Shown here: positions 1 through 11,800 of the stretch, one piece after another
Position numbering within the stretch: the first letter of the stretch is position 1
Layout of the letters: each line of letters starts with the position of its first letter
NCBI GenBank assembly: GCA_009741485.1
Contig: CM019238.1
Span: forward strand, 9,033,477 to 9,097,476
Reading direction: 5' to 3'
DNA from: Malurus cyaneus samueli
Taxonomy: Eukaryota; Chordata; Aves; Passeriformes; Maluridae
DNA: 64,000 bases
Notes under the pieces: model-generated
The model's input: only the letters and a program-made list of their open reading frames with translations
Database searches by the model: none
Told to the model about the DNA's origin: nothing
Made by a program: the position numbers and the translations under genes

Positions 1-3000
1 TTTGGTCTCAGTCCAAGTTCAAGAGGACAAAGGACATCCTAACTGCATAAAGCCATATTGCTACTCTGGATAATAGTCAGAAAGATAACAGTCACTGAAA
101 GGGAGCTTTTTGCTCCCCACAAACACAGTTCTTTTAAGCCAAAAATAGGAGCCCATGAGTACAAGCTTGTACCTATTCAGTGCTGCATTTTAAACAGGGA
201 TTGATCCTGTGTGGAAAAAGTTTACTGCAGTATTTATGGGGGCCATTTGGAGGGGAAACATTAATATGAAATGAGTTGTTCTGCTTTTGTAGCGACTTTG
301 CATTTAAATTCCCTGAATATTTTAAATTCCATTTATATGTAGAGGTAGTGGTCACAAAATGTGCAGATGAGTATTGTACAGACCAAGGAAGAACATCTTC
401 ATCTGTAGTAACATTTTGTTTGGTCTTGCCTTTCAAAACCAGAAAGCCAGTCTGTATTTTTAAAGCTTTCAGAACTCAGTGTGAACTCATATTCAAACTT
501 TCTTAAATAGTATCTTGGACTATCCAATGCACCCTGAGTTAGCAGAACATTTTCTCTGAACCTGTAAACCACAGGAAAAGGCTATGGGGGGTGGGGGGCG
601 GGAGAGGTAACGTTGATAGGAGGTATTACACACAGGAAATCCAGTGACTTTGAAGTTACTTATATATTAAAGAGTTCCAAATGTGTACTTTTAAGATAAA
701 CTGTGCTGTACTTATTTTGAATGTATTTAAGCTTGATCCTCAAAAAAACTTAAACCTAACCCAGTGGGAAAAAAAAAAAAAAAAAAACGATCGGGACTGG
801 AGAATGCATAAAAATGTGATTCCTCCTTGTCTGTGTGCATGTGGCTCTTGCATGTGTTAACAAGATTGGCAAACCCCAGGAGCTTCAGAAGTTTGCTTCA
901 GATAAATTTGTCAGGCCTTTTTTTGTCTGTATGCTCTTCTGCAAATTACAAGTAAACAGGCATTTCGTACAGCTCTCAAATATTTGGGCAATGTGCCTTT
1001 TGGAGGAATCTTTTATTTTTTTCCTTTGCACCTAATGGACTATAATTTTGGAAAGACGTGTGCTTCTTATCTTTCCAAACCACTTTGTCTGTTCTTAGTT
1101 TATGATGAGCTTTAAAATCATGTAACTTAATGCTGTTATTTATTTATGCTTTATTCTGGAATTCTACACAAAGTGCTAAATCCTGATCTTGTAGAAGCAA
1201 GTAGCAAAATCTTACTGGTTCAAGTAGCAGCTTGTGTATTACTGTAACTTGTCATAAAAATTATGGAAAGTCATTCACATCATGGACAATAATCTCCCAG
1301 CTATTTAATGTACTTTCATGACTGTTGTTCTGTGTGCCAAAAAAGATGAATTCACTGTCAAAATTAGACACTGAAATATAGCTTTGTGGCTCCATTAAAG
1401 TCAATAACTCATTGTGTTAATTATGTAATGATTGCTAAAGGTTGTGTGAAGCCTTGTAAGACCCAATAATTCCTTACATGAAAAAAATCAATTATAGAGG
1501 TTGCTTCCAATTATAGTTATTTAATTTTTCATTTTCAGCAGTTGATGAGTTAATTGTACATCTTCAAAAATCTCTACCCCTTACAAAATTAGCTCAAATA
1601 ATTAAGGTTTCAAAAAGCACGACAACATTAGCATTGTAAATATTTCTTACTGATGAGATTCAGTTCTGCTTGTTTTGGTCACTTCCCTCAGTTAGTTAAT
1701 GCTGTTATAAAATCTCCTGAATGCTCCAAGCTCGGTTCCAAAATCTGGCAGACAAAACAGATGAGTGGCTGTGCGTGTATGTTGGGCAGAAATGACATCT
1801 AGTGGTGATGCTCAGCATTTGTCTATTCCCAGCAGAGCTCCCAGTAATTGCCACTGGCTGTTTGTCTTTATACACCATACGGCATCAATCATTATGCGGT
1901 TGACCAGGCTCTGGTTGTTTTAATAGAATGACAGCTTCTTGGATGTTTTATGAGCTACCCTCTGAAATCCTTTAAAACAATTAGAACCCAATTTGTGCAG
2001 AGTTGAAAAATCCATTGTAGTATTATTAGGATGAATTGGGAATTAATTTTTTTTTCTCTTTATGGTATCGCCTAATAGGCTTGAGAGGATACTAAGTCTC
2101 CAGCACTTGTACTGTCTACCCTTTTACTATCCTGGACAAAAGTGGAAAAGCCACAAAGTGCTGTAAAAATGGCACACAGGGGCACTAAAGTTATATTGGG
2201 GATGTTTCTGATCTTGTTATTCATACTCTGTCAATGGCAGACAGCTTAAAAACAGGCACGGGAGCAGTATATAGAGAGAGGCGTCACAGCAGGACTAGGA
2301 GAGAGTTCAGCCAGTGGTTTACTGCAGACTGGAGACTCTTGACTGAAGGTGGAAACAAAATAAACACGGTTCATGTTGGAAATGGTTGGTGGAGCAGCAG
2401 TAAAGCAGTCAGGAAGAGCTCGGTGTCGTCACCAGTTGGCAGAGGGTGACCTGCAGTGGCATATGTTGGTGCGCTCTGGCTGCTGTACAGGTGACAGATG
2501 TCTTTTACCAAGGGCAGGAAGAGACACATCTTGGGCAGGCAGGGGGCTGGGGGTGTGGACAGGATGGCCGAGGCTGAGCCTGTCTCTGGCCCTTTGAGTG
2601 GGCAGCTGGTTTATTTGTCAGAGGAAAGTGGCTCGGGGCCAATGTTACTTAACACGCTGCAGGGCTGAGCTTACGATGTTCTCTTCTCTGAGAAGATTGT
2701 TGAGCTTAGAGGGAAAAAAGTCTCATTTTTCTGATTTCTTTCCCCAATACTCTGTGAGAAGGTAGGCACAGTGTTCCTTGTAAGACTTTGTTTTGCATGA
2801 TGTCTCAATCCTGCAGAAGCCTGACAAATTTGCCTGTGTGCCTGGCAGGTTTGAGCTGTGAGCTGAGAGCTGGGCAGTGTCGGTGCTCCAGCATGACTCA
2901 GACAAGGCAAGAAATGTTGAGTGCTCAGGCCAAGCCACTTGTTAGAGCTGGGGGAAGGTTACAGAACTCCCCTACACACTTTCATTCCATGTTTTCATTA

Positions 3001-3789
3001 GCCTGGTTTCAGCAGTGACCGTTCACCAGCCAGCTTGTGCTGTGACTTTGCACATGGGTGGGTGAGAAGGCATACAGAACCCAAACTTTAATTATTAGTA
3101 GGAAAAGGTCTGCTGTGCTTGCATGTTCATCTACCAGACAAGCAAAACAGAATTCATTAACCAGCCTCAATTTACCAGCACAGGGCAAATACCAAGTATG
3201 TGTATAGAAATTCTATTCTTCGTAAACATTAAAAATAAACAACAGAAGTAGTCACACCAAAGAATCTGCAGACTATTTTCATCCATCTGTAAGCATGGAG
3301 ATATTATGAGCTCTGGGGCAATGTGTATTTAAAAGAAGATAGACGGGAAGAGGAGTGGGTTGTGCAGAGTGCCAATAAAAGCTGAACACCTTGTACATGC
3401 ACAGTTTCCCCTTTCCAGCTCCTCTAGACACATCTGCTGGTGCAGATGCTCTGCCTGTGTGTGAGGAAGAGATTCCCTTTGTTTTTGCTTCCTGAGAGGA
3501 TGCCCTAAATATTTCAAAGCAACATAGCAAGTCAGCATGAGGCTGAAATGCTACAGAGAGCCACATCTGCTTTCCAGTTTGGAGGCCCTTACCTCTAGAC
3601 TTATTAAGATTCTCCTCCTGTTTTGTACCACCTTGCTGGCCAGGTCTCCTGGAGCTGAAAGCTTCACTTGGAATTGTCCAGACAGTAAAAGCGAGTGTTT
3701 GTTTTGGCATTCCCACACCCTTCAGGCACTTACTGGCTGCATCCCCACGTGCTCCACCCGCCCTTACCGTGCTTTGCTGTCTGTTGCAG
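1..3789 (+). other. TENM1: TENM1 intron (3' part), no coding exon recognised
   Basis: AT-rich, with only short random open frames and no teneurin-like peptide on the plus strand. A poly(A) run is at about 770-787. A GC-richer block at about 2230-2660 stands out and is discussed as a finding. The upstream exon of TENM1 must lie before the window. Confidence 0.7.
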
Positions 3790-4177
3790 TCGGTGATGCT
3801 GCTCCTGCACAGCCAGCGGCGCTACATCTTCGAGTACGACCAGTCCGAGTCGCTGCAGTCGGTGACCATGCCCAGCATGGTGCGCCACGCCCTGCAGACC
3901 ATGCTGTCCGTGGGCTACTACCGCAACATCTACACCCCTCCGGACAGCGGTGCCGCCTTCATCCAGGACCTGGCCCGCGACGGGCGGCTGCTGCAGACGC
4001 TGTACCCCGGCACGGGTCGCAGGGTGCTCTACAAGTACACCAAACAGTCCCGGCTCTCCGAGATCCTCTATGACACTACTCAAGTCACGTTCACCTATGA
4101 GGAATCTTCTGGGGTTATTAAAACAATACATTTAATGCGTGATGGCTTCATCTGTACCATCAGATACAGGCAAACAG
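3790..4177 (+). CDS. TENM1: TENM1 coding exon A of the window (YD-shell segment)
   Basis: The acceptor is CTGTCTGTTGCAG just before 3790 and the donor is GT at 4178. The exon has 388 bases: 129 codons from [12 protein letters not shown] to RYRQT plus the first base of a split Gly codon. It encodes part of the beta-barrel shell. An in-frame GTG at 3769 is intronic and is not a start. Codons up to about 4065 end almost entirely in G or C, whereas those after it (TCT TCT GGG GTT ATT AAA and so on) are AT-ending, an abrupt change within one exon. Confidence 0.95.
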
Positions 4178-7100
4178 GTTTGTCCAACTGTGACTGCTGA
4201 ATTTTTTGGCTCCTTAAAACATGACACTTGTTCCTCATTCGCAATACCCTGATCCTGCACTTACCCAGCATGAAATTCCATTGTTTTTATGTCTACAGGT
4301 TCTTATATTTTATGTTTCAATAGAAAAATATGTGTGTATATCTCTGTGTCTGTGTTCATAGGTGAATGTAGCTGTCCCATTTGAAATACAGTTTTCTTTT
4401 TATTGCTTGGTACGGAATAGCTTTTAGAATGTTTTGTTGGTTTTATTCCACTGTGTGGATATTTGCTAAATACTAAATCAAGTTGGTTTATTGTTTGTGT
4501 TTTCAAGTTTCCCTGTTTACATTGTAATATTACATAAATTCAAAAGGGCTGTTTATATGAGGAAGGAAATCACCATGTGAAATAAATTTAGTTTAGAATT
4601 ATCTTATAAGTAAATAGAAATCATAATTATGAATAAAACAGCACTCATTTAAACATGTTAATAAAATATAAATAATTTGTAGAGCAAGCATTGATAAAAG
4701 TTTGTGAGAGACTAATCTAACATATTCTTAGTTAATGGTATTTTCCGAGACAGCTAAAGAGTACTAAGGCTAAAGGGTGTATTTGGGGTCATGGCATGTC
4801 TGTGCTAGACCTGTAGGGTAAGCAAACTGGGCATAATTCATTATTTTTCTTGTTTTTCCTCTTTCCCCTGTTTTGGACAGGCCCACTTATTGGTCGCCAG
4901 ATCTTCAGGTTTAGTGAAGAAGGGCTTGTAAATGCCAGGTTTGACTACAGCTACAACAACTTCCGTGTCACGAGCATGCAGGCCATGATCAACGAGACGC
5001 CCCTTCCCATAGATCTGTACCGCTACGTCGATGTTTCTGGCAGGACCGAACAATTTGGAAAATTCAGTGTCATTAATTATGATTTAAACCAAGTTATAAC
5101 CACCACAGTGATGAAGCATACCAAAATCTTCAGTGCCAATGGTCAGGTGATTGAAGTGCAGTATGAAATTCTCAAGTCCATCGCTTACTGGATGACCATC
5201 CAGTACGACAACATGGGTCGCATGGTGATCTGTGACATCCGTGTGGGTGTGGATGCCAATATAACGAGGTATTTTTATGAATACGACGCTGATGGGCAGC
5301 TCCAGACTGTGTCTGTGAATGATAAAACCCAGTGGCGCTACAGCTACGACCTTAATGGCAACATCAACTTGCTGAGCCACGGGAACAGCGCGCGCCTCAC
5401 CCCACTGAGATACGACCTGAGAGATCGCATTACTAGGCTGGGGGAAATTCAATACAAAATGGACGAAGATGGTTTTCTCAGGCAAAGAGGCAATGAGATC
5501 TTTGAGTACAACTCTAATGGTTTGCTGAACAAAGCGTACAACAAAGTGGCCGGCTGGACTGTGCAATACTGTTATGATGGTCTTGGAAGACGAGTTGCAA
5601 GCAAATCAAGCCTGGGACAACACTTACAGTTCTTTTATGCTGATCTCTCCAACCCAATAAGAGTTACTCACTTGTACAATCACAGCAGCTCAGAAATAAC
5701 ATCCCTATATTATGATCTGCAAGGTCATCTCATTGCAATGGAATTGAGCAGTGGAGAAGAGTATTATGTTGCTTGTGATAACACTGGGACACCTCTAGCA
5801 GTGTTTAGCAGTCGAGGCCAAGTCATAAAGGAAATTTTGTACACCCCATATGGAGAGATCTACCAGGACACTAATCCAGATTTTGAGGTTATCATTGGTT
5901 TTCATGGAGGACTCTATGATTCTCTTACTAAATTAGTTCATCTGGGTCAGCGGGACTATGATGTCATTGCTGGTCGGTGGACAACACCAAACCACCATAT
6001 ATGGAAGCACCTGAATGCAGTCCCACAACCATTTAATCTCTACTCGTTTGAAAATAATTACCCAGTTGGCAGAATCCAAGATGTTGCTAAGTATACAACA
6101 GGTAAAAGTAACCTGTCTCTCATTAAAATGTCTCTCATTAAAATAGAACTTTTTGTCGAACTGTGTGTGGATTCAACATTCCGGAAATCTTTTGCATGCA
6201 AAAAGTCTCTAATCTTAAATCTATTGAAGTAATTTCTTAAATAGATTGCATCTTACTAAGCTTGATCTGTTTTCTTTAACCTTTATGGTAACCAAGAAAA
6301 TAATTAATAGCTGCTTCTGTTGCTTTTCTCAGTGCTAAAATTAGGGGAAGAATGGAAGCAGCTTAATTTGAATTTTTTCCATTATAAATAGATAGAAGGA
6401 ACATTATTGATTTGAGTATAACTATGCTTCGTAACCGTATAATTTCTTTGCTACAATAAATGCTGTAGCTAGTACAGGAAACATAAATTGATGTGAAATC
6501 ATTATTTCTGCATAGCTGAAGTTTCTGCAGACTGCCTTCACTTTTTCTAGGATTTATGTGCCTTTTTGCCAGCATCCTTTTCTTTTTTGTAGATATTGGA
6601 AGTTGGCTAGAGCTGTTTGGTTTCCAGTTGCACAACGTGCTGCCTGGATTCCCAAAACCAGAGATAGAAGCTTTGGGGGCAACATACGAACTTCAACAGC
6701 TGCAAACAAAAACCCAGGAGTGGGATCCTGGAAAGGTTGGCAAATATTCTCTTCAGCTGCTTCTAATACTAAATTAAAGAGTTTTAATATAAAATGTTGG
6801 ATACCAAGGAAACAGTGGGACTCTATGTTTCAATGTCACAGGCACGGCATATTGTTTAAGAATGCTAGAAACTTTAATGTTGTCAATTATGTACTGGCAT
6901 CAGAGTGGAGGAGGGGTTTAAGGAGAAGCTTTTAGCAGCATAGTGAAGGAAATTTGCAGCTATCTGTAGAGAAAATATCAAAATTTGAGGAGCAAGATAG
7001 GCAAAAGGTTAGAAGTGTTTGTGTGACTATAGAAAAAAAACATGGAAAATCTTGGGGAATTAAAAAACTAGAACAGCAGATTTTCATCTTCGTTAGCAAA

Positions 7101-8894
7101 GATGCCACAAGCACTGCAAAACCACTGAGGATATAAACAGCTTTACAAGTCAGTACCTCTGCATAATTATTGCAGAAACAGAAATGCTGCTATGGATTTG
7201 TAGGGGGTCTGTAAATCTTAGCCTTACTCCAGGGCTTATTTTCAGTAATGAAGAGCCAGACAGCAGCTATCAGAGTCCAGCAATCAATGTGACTGCAACA
7301 GGACCAACCACCGGTACCCTGAGCAGGCATTCATGTTTTGCATATGAACATCTGTTAGCAAAGAAATATGGTTTTGTAAAGATGCCTTTCCTCTGTTGTA
7401 GTCAGGAAAGGGAAGCATAAAGCATTGAGAGTTCACATTCTTGTTCTCAGCATTTAGCACAATTCCCATCCACCAAGTGCAGAAGGCTGGAGGGTCAGAG
7501 CTCGTGACAGATGTAGGAGCATGTGCAGGGGAAAATTATCACTGAGATGTTAATATTTTACAAGGCACAGAAAAGATGTAGTGGTAGGGGTAGTGTTAGA
7601 AGACAATGAGAAGGTTGGAGTGAAGTTTCTTCTAGCCTCTGTGGGGAGCAAATCTACAGATGTGACATATTTGCCTGTTGTTCCAGTGTCTCAAGACCTT
7701 CCCAACCTGCTTTCCTTAAAGAATGGGCTATAAAACCCATTACTGCCGTTTTACATAAGATGTAATTAAACACATAGAGACAAAGCAGAGCCATGTGAAA
7801 GGGCTTTGAATTCCCATTTCCCTGAACTGCTAAGGGCTGAAAGACCAGCCATTAGAGTAATATTTCAAGGGGGAGGAATAGTAAAAAGAAGAAATAGAAA
7901 AATATCATTTGTTATAAACACGTTTCCATTTGTTTCCTAGAAATGAAGGAGTCCAAGAGACAGAAAGCACTACCGTAAGCAATTAAAAAGCCTGTGCAGG
8001 TTCTGTAGGTGTGCACAATACTTCACAAACAAATTGAAGATCCATTCTAAGCAATTAACAGATGAGTAGGGTGAGATACTATAATGAACTGCAAGGTACC
8101 TTGCCTGCAAACTTGATTGGTATTTTCTATTCCAGACTATCCTTGGCATTCAATGTGAGCTTCAAAAGCAACTTCGAAACTTTATATCCTTGGACCAACT
8201 TCCTATGACACCCAGGTATAGTGATGGCAAGTGTTCTGAGGGAGTGAAGCAACTGCGATTTTCAGCTGTTCCTTCAGTATTTGGGAAAGGCATCAAATTC
8301 GCTATAAAGGATGGAATAGTGACAGCGGACATTATCGGGGTGGCTAACGAGGACAGCCGGCGTATCGCTGCCATCCTCAACAACGCTCATTATCTGGAGA
8401 ACCTGCACTTCACCATCGATGGCCGGGACACCCATTACTTCATCAAGCTGGGCTCTTTGGAAGAAGATCTGGCCCTGATCGGCAGCACGGGCGGGCGCCG
8501 CATCCTGGAGAACGGCGTGAACGTGACGGTGTCGCAGATGACGTCGGTGATCAACGGCAGGACTAGACGCTTTGCCGACATCCAGCTCCAGCACGGCGCG
8601 CTCTGCTTCAACGTGCGATACGGAACCACGGTGGAGGAGGAGAAGAACCACGTCCTGGAGATAGCCAGGCAGCGAGCCGTGGCTCAGGCCTGGACTAAGG
8701 AGCAGAGGCGGCTGCAGGAGGGGGAAGAAGGAATTCGGGCGTGGACAGATGGAGAGAAACAGCAGCTTTTAAGCACTGGGCGGGTACAAGGCTACGATGG
8801 ATATTTTGTTTTGTCTGTGGAGCAGTATCTCGAACTTTCTGACAGTGCCAATAATATTCACTTCATGAGACAGAGTGAAATAGGCAGAAGGTAA
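3790..8894 (+). CDS. TENM1: Teneurin-1, C-terminal 836 residues (last four coding exons; 5' part lies outside the window)
   Basis: Teneurin-1 is a large type II transmembrane adhesion receptor of neurons whose extracellular part binds latrophilins and other teneurins across synapses. Coding exons are 3790-4177, 4881-6101, 6593-6735 and 8136-8894. All introns have GT-AG ends and the phases fit (split codons GGC and GAT, then phase 0), giving one uninterrupted reading frame of 836 residues ending in TAA at 8892-8894. Teneurins have about 2700 residues, so this is roughly the last 30 percent: the end of the YD-repeat shell, the RHS-core region, the toxin-like domain and the TCAP peptide. I call TENM1 rather than TENM2-4 from its C-terminal sequence (for example [15 protein letters not shown] and [16 protein letters not shown]) and from convergent SH2D1A next door, as in human Xq25. 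No frameshift or stop is seen, so the gene looks intact here. Confidence 0.96.
4881..6101 (+). CDS. TENM1: TENM1 coding exon B: YD repeats and RHS-associated core
   Basis: This large 1221-base exon follows a strong pyrimidine tract (acceptor TTTTGGACAG) and ends before GTAAAAGT at 6102. It encodes 406 full codons. Tyr-Asp type repeats are visible in order: YDNMGR (near 5203), YEYDADGQ (5276), YSYDLNGN (5340), YDLRDR (5411), FEYNSNG (5504), YCYDGLGRR (5567) and YYDLQGH (5708). In bacterial RHS and Tc-toxin relatives such repeats spiral into a hollow shell. The core-like segment with [10 protein letters not shown] lies near 5950-5982, where RHS proteins carry the shell-closing region. Reading on past 6101 into the intron gives an open frame to 6232, but the splice signals and the homology of the next exon show that this is intron. 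Confidence 0.96.
6593..6735 (+). CDS. TENM1: TENM1 coding exon C (linker before the toxin-like domain)
   Basis: This 143-base exon lies between TTTTTTGTAG and GTTGGC. The first two bases complete an Asp codon; 47 codons follow, from [14 protein letters not shown] to TQEWDPGK, ending at a codon boundary. The strongly teneurin-1-like sequence links the shell to the C-terminal toxin-like region. The preceding intron is 491 bases and the following one 1400 bases. Confidence 0.94.
8136..8894 (+). CDS. TENM1: TENM1 last coding exon: toxin-like domain and TCAP-1
   Basis: The acceptor TTCTATTCCAG precedes ACT ATC CTT ([10 protein letters not shown]) at 8136, and TAA is at 8892-8894: 252 residues. 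It encodes the extracellular C-terminal domain related to the GHH/HNH-nuclease-like toxins of bacterial polymorphic toxins, which in animals serves adhesion. The last 44 residues form TCAP-1 plus its Gly-Arg-Arg tail. A frame opening at the ATG at 8190 is internal. The middle of the exon (about 8320-8720) is GC-ending, with AT-ending codons on both sides, as in exon A. Confidence 0.96.
   Translation, partial: TILGIQCELQKQLRNFISLDQLPMTPRYSDGKCSEGVKQLRFSAVPSVFGKGIKFAIKDGIVTADIIGVANEDSRRIAAILNNAHYLENLHFTIDGRDTHYFIKLGSLEEDLALIGSTGGRRILENGVNVTVSQMTSVINGRTRRFADIQLQHGALCFNVRYGTTVEEEKNHVLEIARQRAVAQAWTKEQRRLQEGEEGIRAWTDGEKQQLLSTGRVQGYDGYFVLSVEQYLELSDSANNIHFMRQSEIGRR
8760..8891 (+). other. TENM1: Teneurin C-terminal associated peptide 1 (TCAP-1) with GRR tail
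   Basis: Within the last exon, codons from 8760 read Gln-Gln-Leu-Leu-Ser-Thr-Gly and run 41 residues to Ser-Glu-Ile at 8882, then Gly-Arg-Arg at 8883-8891 and the stop. TCAPs are described as bioactive peptides related in general plan to CRF-family peptides, and Gly-Arg-Arg is a typical cleavage and amidation signal. Structures of teneurins show the same stretch as part of the folded toxin-like domain, so release as a free peptide is not implied by sequence alone. Confidence 0.85.
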
Positions 8895-11800
8895 CAAAGA
8901 AAATCTCTGCCTTTGCGTCACCAAAGACTGCCTGTTTTTAAACGTAAAATGGTTTATTGTATTGGTTTTTCTAGATCAGAACTCTGTATATATAAATATA
9001 GAGGAAAAAAACATATCCAACTGCCTTTAAATGTGACAGAAGATGGTATTTTAATATCGTTTGTTTAACTCTTTGAGAGATGACAGTGACAATTTTTAGT
9101 TCTCGTGTGGCAGTATTCAAAAATTTCAGAAGCAGAGTCCTGCGAGCCGAGCGGCGCGACCTGCGCGCGAGGTGCCCGGGGTGACACCGCACAGCCCTGT
9201 GGGGCAGGGGCGAGCGCCACGTGCTCTGCCTTCTCCTAAAGAAACACCACTTTTCTTGTTGTTGTTGATTTAATAATTCGCCAGTTAATTAAAAGGTTAC
9301 AGAGCCTGATTCTGCAGCCCGTATTTACTGGGCGGCTTTGATCCCAGTGAGATCTCCCGTAAGTTCAAGGGATTGCATACAGAACCTAGACTGTGTATGG
9401 GAACTCCGCAGCTGCTCACCAACCCCACACATGTTTCTCACAGTTAAGAGCTAAGGGATTTTCTAGCCTGGGTGGTATTCAGTAGGTTCAAGGATGTCCC
9501 CTGTGGCCGTTGCTCGGTGGTGGCCGCCTCTTTAGCCACTTCATGCTGAACATCACATTGTGTCCACTTGTGCAGGTCAAGCCTCTCTCCCAGGGATTCC
9601 CTCGGTACTGGGATGTACTGGGGTCAGGCAGTACACACAGAGCTGCCAGTCTTCTTGGTGGCACCGTGTTGGCCGGGCTTCAGGCAGAGATGCGGTGGCC
9701 ACAGCAGGCTTGGTGGGCCTTCAGGAGGCTGTCCCCTGGCATGTGTGCTCCAGGCTGGGCTTTAACCCAGTGCTTTGGGAACAGCCCAGCTGGGAGCCCA
9801 CACAGAGCAGTATCAGGCCGTGCAGGATCGGTCCTGTCTGTAGTCACTGGGCCAGGACTTGTCTTAACACAGATGATTTGGAAGTTGCAGTGTTGTTGGG
9901 TTTAGGCATCGCGTTCTTTTCATCTCCAGTTAATAATCCTGTTGTAGTACTCATTTTTTCGAGTCTGAAGAAGATTGGTGGGTCGGGAGTTGATGAACCT
10001 AAGTGTGGATAGTAAATATGTTGATAAACGTAGAACATTTCGGGGATGACTCTTCACTTTTCAGCTCAATATCTAGAGCACATAGAAAAGCATTATATTG
10101 CATGGACAGAAATTTTTATTTCCCGAGGTATCATGCGCTACTGGCACAGTTCCTTCGTAGCAGAGTAGGTGATCCTTCCTCCAGCTTGTCATTTTTAAAA
10201 GACCTGATTATCGGGAGGTGGGATGGGCACACAGGGAGGGGGGGATGGGCAAGCAGTTTTCCTTTACTGACTTATAGAGGGATCTCCAAGTCTATTTGTT
10301 ATAGAGCCTGTGTATCCGTAACAGTGATGTTATTGCACATTTCTTTCAGAATGGACATAGTAAATATCTTGAAACAATTTCTGCTCATATTTATGGAAGC
10401 CAACAAAGTGCATTCTTTATCTTTTCTTCCTTTCCGCCCCCCTCCCACCCCCCCCCCCCCCCCCCCCCCAGTTTCTTTTTTCCTTTGTTTTTGGGCAAGT
10501 GGAGCAGACTGTACCCAGGTTAGAGATGAGCCTGAATTGGCACCTGGGACCTGAGCCCCTGCCTGGGGTTTGAGCTCAGGTCTCAGCCTCACCCCATTAC
10601 TGTCTCTTCCCAGATTCCTTTTGCTCCCCTGGGAGCCAGCGCAGCTTTGGGGGTGCAGGATCAGGCTGAGTGGGAGCCTGGCCCCTGAAATCCTCCTCCA
10701 TCCCCAGCCAGGGGAACTGTGGACCAAAATCTGCACATACACATTGTGATCAGGCTCATCATTAACTCATGTACAGAACAGGGAGCTGGCAACATCCAGG
10801 TTTGACAGCTCACATTTCTGTAGATTTCCATACAATCATGGAGAATTTGAATACCTCCACACCAGCCTAAAAATGGACCTTCAAATCCTTGAGCCTCTAA
10901 TACGCTTTTGATCAATGGAAGAATAATTTATGAATTGTATATAGAGAGTGCATTCATAAATGTGATGATGTATTTTATCACTGATCCAAGATGTCAATAT
11001 TAGAGTCTATTTTACTTATATTTTAAGCAATTATACTTTTTTGCAATTCACTAATGAGGATCATTTTCAAACTGCTTTAAATATCCATTATAAACAAATA
11101 TTTGAAGCTATTAGAGTTAACCTTGAACTGTGCATTTCTAGTATGTAATACATATTTAGTTAGCTTGTGCCTTTAGTTTCTTAAAGTTACATTTGTATTA
11201 TATGCAGGAAATGCACTTTGTATTACCTACAGCTGTGGTTTTTAATACTGCCTTGATTACTGTTGTTCTCATGTTATGCCAAAAGGTCAAAGAGTGAAAT
11301 GTGTTACAAGTTTGTCCTTGGAAGTAGATTTGGCATTTTCCCATTTCCTGGGTGCAGTCTAAGGTACGTTTTGAACATTTCTTATGAGAATATGGATTCA
11401 TTAAGACTCACATGACATTACATGGCCCAGTTACAAAAGCAAAAAAAAATTCCTTCATCGTAACAGTTTCTTAAATTTAGGGAACTAAATATAAATGTCG
11501 TGTTGAGATGACAGTACTCAAGAAACGAGTTATTGCTGGAAGAGCATGGGAGACTGAAGTTACACATGGGCCAGCCAGCAGTGATTTGTGAGAACTACAT
11601 GAACAAATAGCTTTGGACCATCTTGTTCATGAACAACCTGAGATGGAGGCAGGGAATATTTCAGTCTCCATTTTTTTTCCTTAGTAGTTTGACCAATTTC
11701 TCAGTGGGTTTTTTGGTGGGTTTGGGATTTTTTCATATCGTTTTCCTTTCTTTTTCTTTTTTTTTCTTTTTATAATTTTGTATTTTGCACTATAACCTAG

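Noticed and set aside
770..787. Poly(A) run as a sign of a processed pseudogene
   Set aside because: No gene-like sequence precedes it; taken as a plain homopolymer.
3730..4131. 133-codon antisense frame opposite TENM1 exon A, and similar ones at 5084-5566 and 8274-8651
   Set aside because: Shadows of real coding exons caused by high G/C at third positions.
6102..6232. Continuation of the exon B reading frame into the intron as an alternative C-terminus
   Set aside because: The GTAAAAGT donor and the perfectly phased next exon make this intron; an intron-retained form would need RNA evidence.
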